This document shows positions 16,121-24,537 of a DNA stretch of 32,501 bases, in pieces (positions within the stretch are counted from its first letter, which is position 1; every line of letters begins with the position of its first letter). The notes below the pieces were generated by a model, which searched no databases, was not told the DNA's origin, and worked only from the letters and a program-made list of their open reading frames with translations. A program made the position numbers and the translations under genes. This DNA is from Acidobacteriota bacterium. GTDB taxonomy: Bacteria; Acidobacteriota; Terriglobia; Terriglobales; Acidobacteriaceae. Location: contig QIBC01000064.1 in NCBI GenBank assembly GCA_003225215.1, positions 1 to 32,501 on the forward strand. The letters run 5' to 3'.

Positions 16121-19100
16121 ATGAAGTCCCGTCTTGCCCTGTTTGTCTTACTTCTGGCGGTGCCAGGCGCAATTGCCCAGACCTTTCGCGGAACCATTTT
16201 GGGCACGGTAAGCGATTCTTCTGGCGCCGTTGTTCCCGGTGCGAAGGTCACAGTACGTCAGGTGGCTACCGGTCTCGAGCGAAGTACAGAAGCGACCTCT
16301 GACGGTAGCTATAGCGTTCCTGAACTGCCGATTGGCACTTACACAGTGACTATCGCTGCCGCAGGGTTTCAAACTTCGGTCACTAAGAATGTCGTAGTCG
16401 ACGTTGCCACAGAACGCAGAGTTGACGCGCAGCTTAGGGCGGGACAGGTCTCCGAGACAGTGGAGGTGTCCGGCGAAACGCTGCCGCAGATCGAGACCAC
16501 GTCTGCTGAACTCGGCGGAACGTTGACAACCAAGACGATCGAAACCCTTCCCGTCAATGGACGTGATTACACTAAGCTTATCTATCTCAATCCTGGAGTC
16601 TCTGGCTCGCCCGACCAGATTTCTGATTCGCCGGGCTCCTTCGGCACCTTTTCGATGAACGGTTCGCGTGGGTACGGTCGAAATAGTGGCGCTGTCGTAA
16701 ACATCGTCACGAAGAGCGGCACAAACCAGTTTCACGGCTCTGGTCTTGAATTTCTACGCACTGGTCAAATGGGCGCGCGCAATTTCTTTAATAACGTGGG
16801 CGGGAAGAATCCTTTCCACAACAATCAATTTGGTGGAGCGCTCGGCGGACCGATCATCAAGAATCGCACGTTCTTCTATGTCGATTACGAAGGACAACGT
16901 GAAACTGGCGCACAGGCCGGTCTTAGCTGCGTTCCCGATCCAAAGCAGATTACAGCCGATAATGCAGCGAATGGAAATCCAAATCCGGTAATTGCCTCGT
17001 TGCTCAAGCGCAATCCCTGGCCAGCACCGAATCTTTCGGTTGCCAGCGATGATTCGGGATGTCCAAGTGGCGGCAATCTTTCCACCGCGACGCGCTTCAA
17101 GAATCGTGTGGATAGCGTCATCGCGAAGATCGATCACAATTTCAACAGCAATAACCTGCTTACAGGCCGCTACTACTTTGGCGACAGCGATCAGAGCTTT
17201 CCCTTTGCGCAGCTAGCCGGAGGCCTTCTGCCGGGATTCAATACAGTGACCCCAACACGCGTGCAACTGGTTTCGCTGTCGTACGTGAAGGTCGTAAACC
17301 CAAAGCAAGTCAACGAAGCACGTCTAGGCTGGAATCGTTTTGCGGAAGGATTCTTCCCCGAAGACAGCGCGTTCAATCCAAGTTCGATCGGCCTGAACAC
17401 CGGGACTAAGCCCTTCGACGGCGGCTTGCCGAAGATCTCTGTAGCGAATTTCTCAGTCATCGGTGCAACCGCCAGCGTGCCCCGCGATCGTGTGGACTCC
17501 AACTGGCACTTTATCGACAACTACACGTGGAAGGTGGGGCGGAACGATATCAAATTCGGATATGAGTACCGACGCACGACAATCAAAGTCATCCAGGATT
17601 CAAACTTCCGCGGTAGGCTTTCGTTTGATACTCTAAGCGACTTTCTGCAAGGTGTCCCCAGCACTGGTTCCCAGGCGCAAGGGTTCACCGGACGGCATTC
17701 TGTCGAGAACGATCACAGCTTCTATGTTCAGGACAGCATCCGCGCCACTCCGCGCTTGACTCTGAACTTAGGTCTGCGCTGGGACTATTTTGGTCTTGTG
17801 ACCGAGCGCGACAACCTCTTCTACCATTTCGACCCCCCATTGGATGCGGTTTTCCAAGTCGGGACAGGAGGCACGTCGCGCAACTTGTACGAGCCCGATT
17901 ACAACAACTTTGCTCCACGCATCGCTTTTGCCTACGATCTCACCGGTAAAGGAACGACAGTAGTCCGAGCGGGTTGGGGTGTGTTCTACGACGCATTCTC
18001 ACAGGACATCTTCCTTGGGCACGTGCCTTTCAACTGCGTTTTTTGCCCTGGACCCGCCTATTCGGGAATTGGTCCGGCTGCGATCTCTTTCGCCGGGTTT
18101 AGCGGAACTCCACTGTCAGCGAGCACTCCCGTGTACTCCAGTCCAGCGCCATTGGGAGATTTTTTCGGCGTCGATCCACACATCCGAACGCCTTATATCC
18201 AGAACTTCAATTTGAACATTCAGCGGCAGCTTACCAGCCGAGCGGTTGCGCAGATCGGATATGTCGGCGCAAAAGGAACCAAGCTCTTTCGCTTCCGCGA
18301 CATCAATCAACCCAGTCAGGCAGCGATTACAGCTTCGGATCTTGCCAATGGCGTTCAGAGCTATGGTGTTCCCCGGCCGTTCAGCAATTTCTTTTACATC
18401 AACCAGGAGGAGTCTAGCGCCAATTCCATTTATCACAGCTTGCAGGCCAGCTTGCGGCTTACCGATTTTCATGGTGTGACTTCACAAGTGAACTACGTCT
18501 ACTCGCACTCCATCGACAACGCGAGCGACAGCGAAGACTTCATTCCCAACGCAGCGCAGCCGAATAATAGTCTGGCTCCCCAATTGGAGCGGGGAAATTC
18601 CAACTTCGATATTCGTAATCGTTTCAGTTGGAACTTCAGCTATGAGTTCCCAAATCGCAGAGGAACCCACGCGAAGTTCACCGACGGCTGGGGACTCGAT
18701 GGAGTTGTGAACCTGCAGGACGGGCAGCCGTTCTCGTTCAATTACAATTTCGAAGGCGATTTCTCAGGCGCAGGCGAAGGATTTGATCGTCCAGATCTCA
18801 CGGGACCAGTTCGCTATGGTAAGGCGCCATTCAATTTCGTCGATCTAACCTCCTTCCACGTGCCCTGCACGATCGCCGCCCCAGTCCTGCTTCCGCCCGA
18901 CTTTTCTCCGTCAGATACCGATTGCGCGCCTGGTACGCGGCACTTTGGCAACCTTGGACGCAACTCTCTGCGTGGGCCAAGCTTCAAGGAATTCAACGCG
19001 TCGATCTTCAAGAACACGCCGCTTACAGAGCATGTAACGTTGCAACTCCGGGCGGAGTTCTTCAACCTCTTCAACCATCCGAACTTTGCGAACCCAGAGC

Positions 19101-19264
19101 TGCCGAACTTTATTGCGGATCCCGCAGTAAACGGGCTCGATAGTGCCGGGCGCAGTATCGGCTCGTACGCGCTAACCGCGACGGGAGATGTAGGGATTGG
19201 AAATCCATTTCTCGGCGGGGGAGGCCCGCGTGGATTGCAGTTGGCTGCGAAGATCAGCTTCTAA
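16121..19264 (+). CDS. TonB-dependent receptor, Oar-like, with carboxypeptidase-regulatory domain
   Basis: Outer-membrane protein of 1047 aa. A signal peptide (MKSRLALFVLLLAVPGAIA, cleaved before QTF) is followed by a carboxypeptidase-regulatory-like beta domain (about 22-108, GTILGTVSDSSGAVVPGAKV), a plug domain (about 115-220) and a long beta barrel ending in Phe (LQLAAKISF), the usual signal for outer-membrane insertion. Such receptors are abundant in Acidobacteria, often with polymer-use genes; the ligand cannot be read from sequence. AAGGAG (16109-16114) lies 6 nt before the ATG. The plug looks shortened: NGSRGYG (180-186) passes straight into RNSGAVVNIVTKSGTN, where relatives usually have about 50-70 more residues carrying an LDG-type motif. 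Confidence 0.88.
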   Translation: MKSRLALFVLLLAVPGAIAQTFRGTILGTVSDSSGAVVPGAKVTVRQVATGLERSTEATSDGSYSVPELPIGTYTVTIAAAGFQTSVTKNVVVDVATERRVDAQLRAGQVSETVEVSGETLPQIETTSAELGGTLTTKTIETLPVNGRDYTKLIYLNPGVSGSPDQISDSPGSFGTFSMNGSRGYGRNSGAVVNIVTKSGTNQFHGSGLEFLRTGQMGARNFFNNVGGKNPFHNNQFGGALGGPIIKNRTFFYVDYEGQRETGAQAGLSCVPDPKQITADNAANGNPNPVIASLLKRNPWPAPNLSVASDDSGCPSGGNLSTATRFKNRVDSVIAKIDHNFNSNNLLTGRYYFGDSDQSFPFAQLAGGLLPGFNTVTPTRVQLVSLSYVKVVNPKQVNEARLGWNRFAEGFFPEDSAFNPSSIGLNTGTKPFDGGLPKISVANFSVIGATASVPRDRVDSNWHFIDNYTWKVGRNDIKFGYEYRRTTIKVIQDSNFRGRLSFDTLSDFLQGVPSTGSQAQGFTGRHSVENDHSFYVQDSIRATPRLTLNLGLRWDYFGLVTERDNLFYHFDPPLDAVFQVGTGGTSRNLYEPDYNNFAPRIAFAYDLTGKGTTVVRAGWGVFYDAFSQDIFLGHVPFNCVFCPGPAYSGIGPAAISFAGFSGTPLSASTPVYSSPAPLGDFFGVDPHIRTPYIQNFNLNIQRQLTSRAVAQIGYVGAKGTKLFRFRDINQPSQAAITASDLANGVQSYGVPRPFSNFFYINQEESSANSIYHSLQASLRLTDFHGVTSQVNYVYSHSIDNASDSEDFIPNAAQPNNSLAPQLERGNSNFDIRNRFSWNFSYEFPNRRGTHAKFTDGWGLDGVVNLQDGQPFSFNYNFEGDFSGAGEGFDRPDLTGPVRYGKAPFNFVDLTSFHVPCTIAAPVLLPPDFSPSDTDCAPGTRHFGNLGRNSLRGPSFKEFNASIFKNTPLTEHVTLQLRAEFFNLFNHPNFANPELPNFIADPAVNGLDSAGRSIGSYALTATGDVGIGNPFLGGGGPRGLQLAAKISF

Positions 19265-19284
19265 TGGCAGCCTCAAACCGATTC

Positions 19285-19313
19285 GTAGAGACGCCCGCAG
19301 GGCGTCTCTCTAC
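19285..19313. terminator. Hairpin between convergent receptor and DUF2127 genes
   Basis: AGAGACGCCC (19287-19296), loop GCA, GGGCGTCTCT (19300-19309): a perfect 10-bp stem with extra partly pairing GT/AC outside. It lies 22 nt after the receptor stop and 9 nt beyond the 3' end of the - strand gene, so it could serve both. No T-run is visible; the motif could also be a dispersed repeat. Confidence 0.55.
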
Positions 19314-19318
19314 CTCAG

Positions 19319-19774
19319 CTAGCCTTTCTTAAGACGTCTCGCCAGATATCCAAGAATCAGCGCATTGAGCGCTAGCACTGCTAGCTTCGCCCATGACGGG
19401 TGGCGGCAAAGCTCGTAAATCTCAAATGGAAGCAGCGAGCCGGTGATGATTACGGTGAGCCACTCTCCCCAGCGTCTTAGCGTCCACAAACCTATTCCTT
19501 CCAAGAGAAACAGCGCAGCGTAGATGAAGGCCACGGCTCCCAGTTCGTGCAGCCGCCGTGGTGTGACGCTTGCAGTGCGCTCGAGCGCCAGCGCGACATA
19601 GTGATTTCCGGGGTCGAGGTGATACTTGCGGACGATATTCTCCGCCGACTGAGTCAGGTTTGTGTGAACGAAGTGGAGCGCGCCGACTCCCGTCGCAATC
19701 AGCAGGATTGCTTTGACGAACTTGAACAGCGCGATGAGGCGAAGCAATAGACCGCGACCCTGAGCCTGTGCCAT
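19319..19774 (-). CDS. DUF2127-like integral membrane protein
   Basis: A 151-aa hydrophobic protein with about four transmembrane helices (about residues 15-36, 80-98, 104-122 and 127-146). The pattern LIALFKFVKAILLIATGVGAL near the start, HELGAVAFIYAALFLLEGIGLW in the middle and LRRWGEWLTVIITGSLLPFEIYEL afterwards resembles DUF2127 membrane proteins of unknown function. The start gives a short basic N-terminus suited to insertion. It converges with the TonB-dependent receptor and lies 64 nt downstream of the next - strand gene. No function is assigned. Confidence 0.75.
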   Translation of the reverse strand: MAQAQGRGLLLRLIALFKFVKAILLIATGVGALHFVHTNLTQSAENIVRKYHLDPGNHYVALALERTASVTPRRLHELGAVAFIYAALFLLEGIGLWTLRRWGEWLTVIITGSLLPFEIYELCRHPSWAKLAVLALNALILGYLARRLKKG

Positions 19775-19838
19775 CCGCCACCGATTCTATCGGAGCGTAC
19801 CAAACGTGGTTCTTCGGAGCGGTCTAGAGTCGGCGAAC

Positions 19839-20720
19839 TTACTCCGGACCTTTTTCAAATTGCTTGGGTTTGGGACTTGGGTCGTCCGTCGGGAGTTGCT
19901 GCCCGTTGTAGAGGATCTTCGTTTCCGAGCCGAAACGCTTGTAATTCGTGTACTTGATAATCACACGAATCTGCACGTCGCCTCCTTTGAAGTGCAGTGC
20001 GTCATTCGCGGTGGTGTACGTGGGGAACCAGTACACGTTGTCAATCTGCTCGCGATAGGTGGTGAAGCGGGGAAAAAGGTTTTCGTCGCTGCCGCTGTGC
20101 AGGTCAGGCACGGACTTGCCATAAGTCTTCACGATCTGGAAGTCATGGTTATCCACCCAGATACGCCCTTCGAAGCGACGATGATGCTTATCGATCTGCT
20201 TCGGAGAGACGTCAAACACGTAAGTTTGCAGCTCATCCTCGCGCTGCTGTCCGACATAGAGAATGTTGTAGTCGGGAATTTCGTCGGTCGTGAGGACGAA
20301 AGGCATCACGTTCTGTAAATCGTTCGTATCCTCGCTGGTCATCGATATGCGCGTAAGCGTCACTGCGGGAGCGTAGGTCACAGCGATGGACCGCTTGCCA
20401 TGACTGTCGAAATTTACGTCCCAGTCCTGACGGTACTCACCATCGACACCGGCGCCATCCAGAGTCTGAATGATGTTCGATTGTCGATAGGTATAGTGAG
20501 CCCGTGCCGCCTGAAACTCTTTCTCCTTGGCGGCGAACTTGCTAATGATCTGGTCAACTGTTATCCCAGAGGGCTGCTGCGAGACTATAGAGCCTTCGCC
20601 GCGCTGCGCGTGAGCAGGCAGTACGCTCACCAGAGCAGCGAGTAAGCCGAGCAGAATGAACGATCTGAGCTGTGGAACAGCTCGGAATGACAAAGAGTTC
20701 AGAACACTACAAAGGGGCAT
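19839..20720 (-). CDS. Secreted acidobacterial protein, possible LolA-like fold
   Basis: A 293-aa exported protein. A signal peptide ends at about PAHA-QRG. The mature part is rich in beta-strand patterns: DGAGVDGEYRQDWDVNFD, RRFEGRIWVDNHDFQIVKTYGK, TYREQIDNVYWFPTYT and VQIRVIIKYTNYKRF. This succession recalls outer-membrane lipoprotein-sorting (LolA/LolB-like) proteins that are common and uncharacterised in Acidobacteria; the fold call is inference. The chosen ATG is at 20720; a TTG at 20783 extends the frame. The first codons after the start (LSFRAVPQLRS) come from a palindromic stretch (20667-20683), so the true start is uncertain. No lipobox cysteine is seen. Confidence 0.65.
   Translation of the reverse strand: MPLCSVLNSLSFRAVPQLRSFILLGLLAALVSVLPAHAQRGEGSIVSQQPSGITVDQIISKFAAKEKEFQAARAHYTYRQSNIIQTLDGAGVDGEYRQDWDVNFDSHGKRSIAVTYAPAVTLTRISMTSEDTNDLQNVMPFVLTTDEIPDYNILYVGQQREDELQTYVFDVSPKQIDKHHRRFEGRIWVDNHDFQIVKTYGKSVPDLHSGSDENLFPRFTTYREQIDNVYWFPTYTTANDALHFKGGDVQIRVIIKYTNYKRFGSETKILYNGQQLPTDDPSPKPKQFEKGPE
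20667..20683. repeat. Short palindrome in the signal-peptide region
   Basis: GAGCTGT (20667-20673), loop GGA, ACAGCTC (20677-20683), followed by GGAATGACAAA. It lies inside the first codons of the - strand gene ending at 19839 and supplies part of its predicted signal peptide. I infer that it is a dispersed repeat unit; only one copy is in the window. Confidence 0.45.
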
Positions 20721-20783
20721 CTGCTCGTTTAGACGTGCGAACCCGCTGTCGCGACGCACAAATGCGCCGCCCAAAACTATCAA

Positions 20784-21254
20784 TTAGAGAGTTGCTGTCT
20801 TCCTTTTGCCTATATAGACGCGAATTTTACGTAGGAGTTGCGGTCTGGCGGGATAATGCGGCTCTTACTTGAGACTTCACCGCCAGGCATTCCGATCAAT
20901 TGGATCGCCTGACGAGATCCCTGCTTTTCCCTGTTGCGGTCCAGAGCAGGGAAAATAACAGGGAATTTCGCAGGGAATTTGTTTTCCAGACCGCAAACCC
21001 GCATGAATGCTGGTGAAACGCGAAGCACCAGGGAAAGAGCAGGGAATTAACAGGGAACTGATCCGGCAAGACTCTCCTGCTTCACTGGTCTGGCGCTCAT
21101 CCGGCACCTGCCCCATGATTGAGCATTCAAGGAACCAACTCTGGACTCTCACTCCAACTTCTCAATACCACAAGACTCGTCCCTGATCTCGAAGCTAGCC
21201 CAATAGCGCTCTGGAGGCAACCAAATTCCGAGGCGATTCCAAGCGCGCAATCCC
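20784..21254. repeat. Gene-free region with six CAGGGAA motifs
   Basis: No convincing gene is present. CAGGGAA occurs on the + strand at 20947, 20959, 20971, 21029, 21040 and 21051, i.e. two triplets with a 12-nt and an 11-nt period, and once inverted (TTCCCTG, 20927-20933). The triplets are separated by a 51-nt stretch. The helical-turn spacing would suit cooperative protein binding; a dispersed-repeat or recombination-site remnant is equally possible. Small frames across it are biased shadows. Confidence 0.6.
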
Positions 21255-22592
21255 CTACTTCGTCTGATCATGCCGAACGAAGTACCGCCACTTATCGACG
21301 CTCGCCGGAACTGCCAGATCAAAAAAGCCGACCATCATCTCTTCATACGTCTGTCCTCCCCAGCGCACTGTCTGTTCCGGATCCGGGTTGTGCGGATTGT
21401 TTCGCGAGTTGTCGAACCATGCGACGGCCTGCAGCTTCGTGCCGGCTTTGAGGAAGCGCGGCTGCGCGAGCCTATAGCTCATTTGCCAGTGAAAGTGATA
21501 GTTCACGCGAAGCAGTGTTTCCGTCGCGCCACCCGGCTGCACGATGTCGTATTCGAAGCGCTTGCCGCGAAGGTGCATGTGAGGGAAGAAGCTGAGCAGC
21601 GTGGCGTCGTTCGGCAGTGTGCCGAAGACCTCCACGCGAAAGTTGTCGGCTTCAGGAGGAATCACGAAGCTGTAGTTGGTGAGCTGCAGAGTCAGCACAC
21701 GCTGCCTCGGCGGTTGCTTCGCAAAAACGATTCCGATACTCGTCTGATCGGTAGTGGCATGGCCGTTGGTTGTGTAATGCATCTGGAAGACGAGGTCCGA
21801 TCCGGCAGGAATGCATTTTGCCATCCCGTCAGGCCACTGATCGGGGGAGCTGCCGGGAGCGTAGACGAGAAGCATGTCGCTGTCGGTAAACAGGGCCTGC
21901 TGTGTATCCTCGCCAGCCGTCATGTCCGAAGCCGAGAACGGACGTCCCAGCGGCGCATTGCGCAACCACTTTGAGCTTGGCGGACGAATGTAGACGACCG
22001 CATGATGCACATGGTCCCGGCTGGTTGGACGAATCTCGGAAGCCTGCACCCATTTGTCCTCGGTGAATCCAGTGGGCACAATCTCGTAGGTGTACTCCAC
22101 GTCGCCCTGCGCAGGAATCGTCACGGGCGCGGGCATTCCGATCACGAGGTCCGGTTCGGGAATATTCCAGCCTTTCGTCCACTGTGGCGCCGGAGGAGCA
22201 TCCTTTGCATTACCCGCGGCTGCTCCGCTGTCAGCCCATGATGCAATCGTGGCGATCTGCTCCACTGTCAGCGAGTTGTCGTTGGAAAAATGTCCAAAGC
22301 GTGAATCGGCAAACCACGGCGGCATCATCTTCACGCTCGTCATCCGCTTCATCTTCTCCGCGTATCCGTGAGCCTGGGCAAAGGTCACCAGCGGCATCGG
22401 GGCAATCTCGCCGGCGCGATGACACACCTGGCAATGCTGCTGCAGGATTGGCAGAACGTCCTTGTAGAAGGTAGGAAAAGTAGCAGAAGATGAACCTGCC
22501 TGAACGGAGCGATCCGAGCTAAGCAAAACCATGATGATCAGAAGAGTTGCTACACTTGTTGCTCCCGCGATCCGCGATGTCGGCTTAGCCAT
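21255..22592 (-). CDS. Secreted cytochrome c / copper monooxygenase-like protein
   Basis: A 445-aa exported protein. After a signal peptide (cleavage near SVQA) comes a small c-type haem segment with C54-Q-V-C57-H58 and a possible distal Met (APMPL or VKMMPPW). The rest resembles the two-part beta-sandwich of ascorbate-dependent copper type II monooxygenases (PHM/DBH-like): histidine motifs DHVHHAVVY, LVFQMHYTTNG and FFPHMHLRGKRFEY could bind copper. A haem domain fused to this fold suggests periplasmic electron transfer or oxidation; the substrate is unknown. It is divergent from the GH51 gene with 60 nt between start codons, so the promoters must overlap. A weak GAA-rich sequence precedes the ATG. 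Confidence 0.75.
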   Translation of the reverse strand: MAKPTSRIAGATSVATLLIIMVLLSSDRSVQAGSSSATFPTFYKDVLPILQQHCQVCHRAGEIAPMPLVTFAQAHGYAEKMKRMTSVKMMPPWFADSRFGHFSNDNSLTVEQIATIASWADSGAAAGNAKDAPPAPQWTKGWNIPEPDLVIGMPAPVTIPAQGDVEYTYEIVPTGFTEDKWVQASEIRPTSRDHVHHAVVYIRPPSSKWLRNAPLGRPFSASDMTAGEDTQQALFTDSDMLLVYAPGSSPDQWPDGMAKCIPAGSDLVFQMHYTTNGHATTDQTSIGIVFAKQPPRQRVLTLQLTNYSFVIPPEADNFRVEVFGTLPNDATLLSFFPHMHLRGKRFEYDIVQPGGATETLLRVNYHFHWQMSYRLAQPRFLKAGTKLQAVAWFDNSRNNPHNPDPEQTVRWGGQTYEEMMVGFFDLAVPASVDKWRYFVRHDQTK

Positions 22593-22652
22593 GAAAATTC
22601 ATTCTAAGGACACTCTAGCGGAAAGGTGTCGTTGAAGTGTAAGTAGCCACAA

Positions 22653-24305
22653 ATGGAACGACGAGAATTTCTGAAGACCGGATTCCTGGTTTCTACCGCG
22701 GCGATCGTATCTCGCAGAGCCGTCTTTGGGCCTGCGGCTGATTCCCATATTGAAATCCTGTTAAACGAGCCGATTGGCACAATCTCGCCGAACATTTATG
22801 GGCACTTCGCCGAGCATCTCGGTGGAGTCATTTACGACGGCATCTGGGTCGGCGAAGATTCGAAGGTTCCGAACACGCACGGGATCAGAACGGCTCTGAT
22901 TGAGGCGCTCCGCCGGATTCACGCGCCGGTTGTGCGCTGGCCAGGCGGTTGCTTTGCAGACAGCTATGACTGGAAAGATGGCATTGGACCTCGAAACCAG
23001 CGCCCGCGCCGAACAAACTTCTGGGCAGGAGCGAGGGAGGCCAAGCAACTAAAAGGAGTGCAGCAGTTTGAGAGCAACGCATTCGGCACGAGCGATTTCG
23101 TCCGCTTTTGCCGCTTGAGTGGCGCGGAGCCTTACATTGCGGTAAATCTGCGCAGCCTTCCCGCTCTGGACTTTGACCACTGGGTCGAATACTGCAATTC
23201 GCCGGCAGGAAGCACGGCGTTGGGGGATCAGCGAGCCCGAGATGGTTTTCCTGAGCCCTTCGGCGTGCGTTATTGGGGAGTCGGCAATGAGAGTTGGGGT
23301 TGTGGCGGCAACTTCCTGCCGGAGGACTACGCCACTGAGTTTCGGCGCTTCACAACCTGGGTACCCGGTTACGAAGTCGAGCTGGCGCTCGTTGCCTCAG
23401 GCTCGAATGCTGAAGACCTGGACTGGACTCGCCGGTTCTTCGAGGAATTGCTGGGACGCCGTCGATACTTTCCCCAAAGCTGGTGGGGATGGTCAATTCA
23501 CCACTACGCCGAAAACCTGGCCCGTGGGCGTACCAACGATTGGATGGCCCGAAAAGGCGATGCGCTCCAATTCGATCCTGTCGATTATTACGAGCTCCTT
23601 CATGAGGCTGATCGCATGGAAAACATCGTGCTCGAACACTGGAGTGCGATGGGACAATTCGATCGTCAGCATCGCATCAAGCTCGTGGTGGATGAGTATG
23701 GTCCGTGGTACAAATCAGGCTCAGAGGTCGATCCAACGCATCTGCTGGGCCAGCAGATCACCATGCGCGACGCAATCGCCACCGCTCTCACCCTGGATAC
23801 CTTCAATCGGCACGCGGAGAAAGTTGGCATGGCTGCGTGCGCGCAGCTCATTAACTGCCTGAACTCGCTGTTTCTCGCTCACCAGGATCGCTTTATCGTC
23901 ACGCCGAATTATCACGTGTTCCAGATGTACGCTGCACACCAGTCCGGCCAGGCGTTGCGCACAGAGTTCTCCGCTCCGGAGGTAACTTACGATCGCGACG
24001 GGAAACCGACTCACTTCTGGGGTCTCAGGGGATCTGCTTCTCTGCAAAACAAGACTCTCGTACTTACGGTTGTCAATCCACACCTGGAACAGGCTAGAGA
24101 GACGGAGATTGCGGTGCGGGGCGCCAGTCTCAGTTCGGGAACTGCTGCCGTGCTGACTGCATCGGACGTGCACGCGCATAACACGTTTGATCAGCCGGAG
24201 GTGGTGAGAACCAAGGAAGCCGCTGTTCAAGTAGAGCGGGACGGATCCAGTCATTTCACCTTTCCAACCGCCTCGGTTACTCGTCTGACTTTTGCGCTGC
24301 GTTGA
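22653..24305 (+). CDS. Exported alpha-L-arabinofuranosidase, GH51
   Basis: Glycoside hydrolase releasing terminal arabinofuranose from plant polysaccharides. Its 550 aa begin with a Tat-type signal (RREFLKTGFLVSTAAIV). GH51 marks include NIYGHFAEHLGGVIYDGIWVG, RWPGGCFADSYDWKDGIGP, the acid/base segment GVGNESWGCGG (Glu213) and the nucleophile segment VVDEYGPWY (Glu348), as expected for a retaining (beta/alpha)8 barrel, plus the C-terminal beta-sandwich with PEVTYDRDGKP. The Tat signal implies folding before export to the periplasm or surface. With the TonB receptor it hints at plant-polymer use, but no sugar transporter is adjacent. Confidence 0.9.
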   Translation: MERREFLKTGFLVSTAAIVSRRAVFGPAADSHIEILLNEPIGTISPNIYGHFAEHLGGVIYDGIWVGEDSKVPNTHGIRTALIEALRRIHAPVVRWPGGCFADSYDWKDGIGPRNQRPRRTNFWAGAREAKQLKGVQQFESNAFGTSDFVRFCRLSGAEPYIAVNLRSLPALDFDHWVEYCNSPAGSTALGDQRARDGFPEPFGVRYWGVGNESWGCGGNFLPEDYATEFRRFTTWVPGYEVELALVASGSNAEDLDWTRRFFEELLGRRRYFPQSWWGWSIHHYAENLARGRTNDWMARKGDALQFDPVDYYELLHEADRMENIVLEHWSAMGQFDRQHRIKLVVDEYGPWYKSGSEVDPTHLLGQQITMRDAIATALTLDTFNRHAEKVGMAACAQLINCLNSLFLAHQDRFIVTPNYHVFQMYAAHQSGQALRTEFSAPEVTYDRDGKPTHFWGLRGSASLQNKTLVLTVVNPHLEQARETEIAVRGASLSSGTAAVLTASDVHAHNTFDQPEVVRTKEAAVQVERDGSSHFTFPTASVTRLTFALR

Positions 24306-24537
24306 CTCACGTCTGTTTTGAAGCAGAGACGCGGCACGCCGAAGGGTGTCCAAGTGTTTTGCTGTATCTCATGAGCCTGCTGCACTGCAGCGCAAATTTC
24401 CGCATCATTGAGAAGGCGGGTTTCTAGAAGTGAGTCTCTAGACCGATCCGAGTGGTGCGGCGTGTCGAACCGCAGAGAGATGTATTACTCTATTAGGCAA
24501 TTACCCGATTCAGTATTTCAGCAAGAGCGGAGGTTCT
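24306..24537 (+). promoter_or_regulatory. Spacer upstream of the selenoprotein gene
   Basis: A gene-free 232-nt stretch. I see a small CTGC/GCAG palindrome (about 24379-24390) and the Shine-Dalgarno GGAGG (24529-24533) four bases before the GTG start at 24538. A promoter for the following gene is expected here, but I cannot identify convincing -35 and -10 boxes. Confidence 0.3.

Noticed and set aside
16148-16735. - strand frame of 195 aa opposite the receptor N-terminus
   Set aside because: A shadow of the receptor gene: no domain, and no ribosome site.
20947-21057. CRISPR array
   Set aside because: The CAGGGAA units are only 7 nt, 11-12 nt apart, with no spacers and no cas genes.
20877-21152. 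- strand frame of 91 aa in the CAGGGAA region
   Set aside because: The translated repeats (IPCEIPCYFPC) only reflect the CAGGGAA motifs, and there is no ribosome site.
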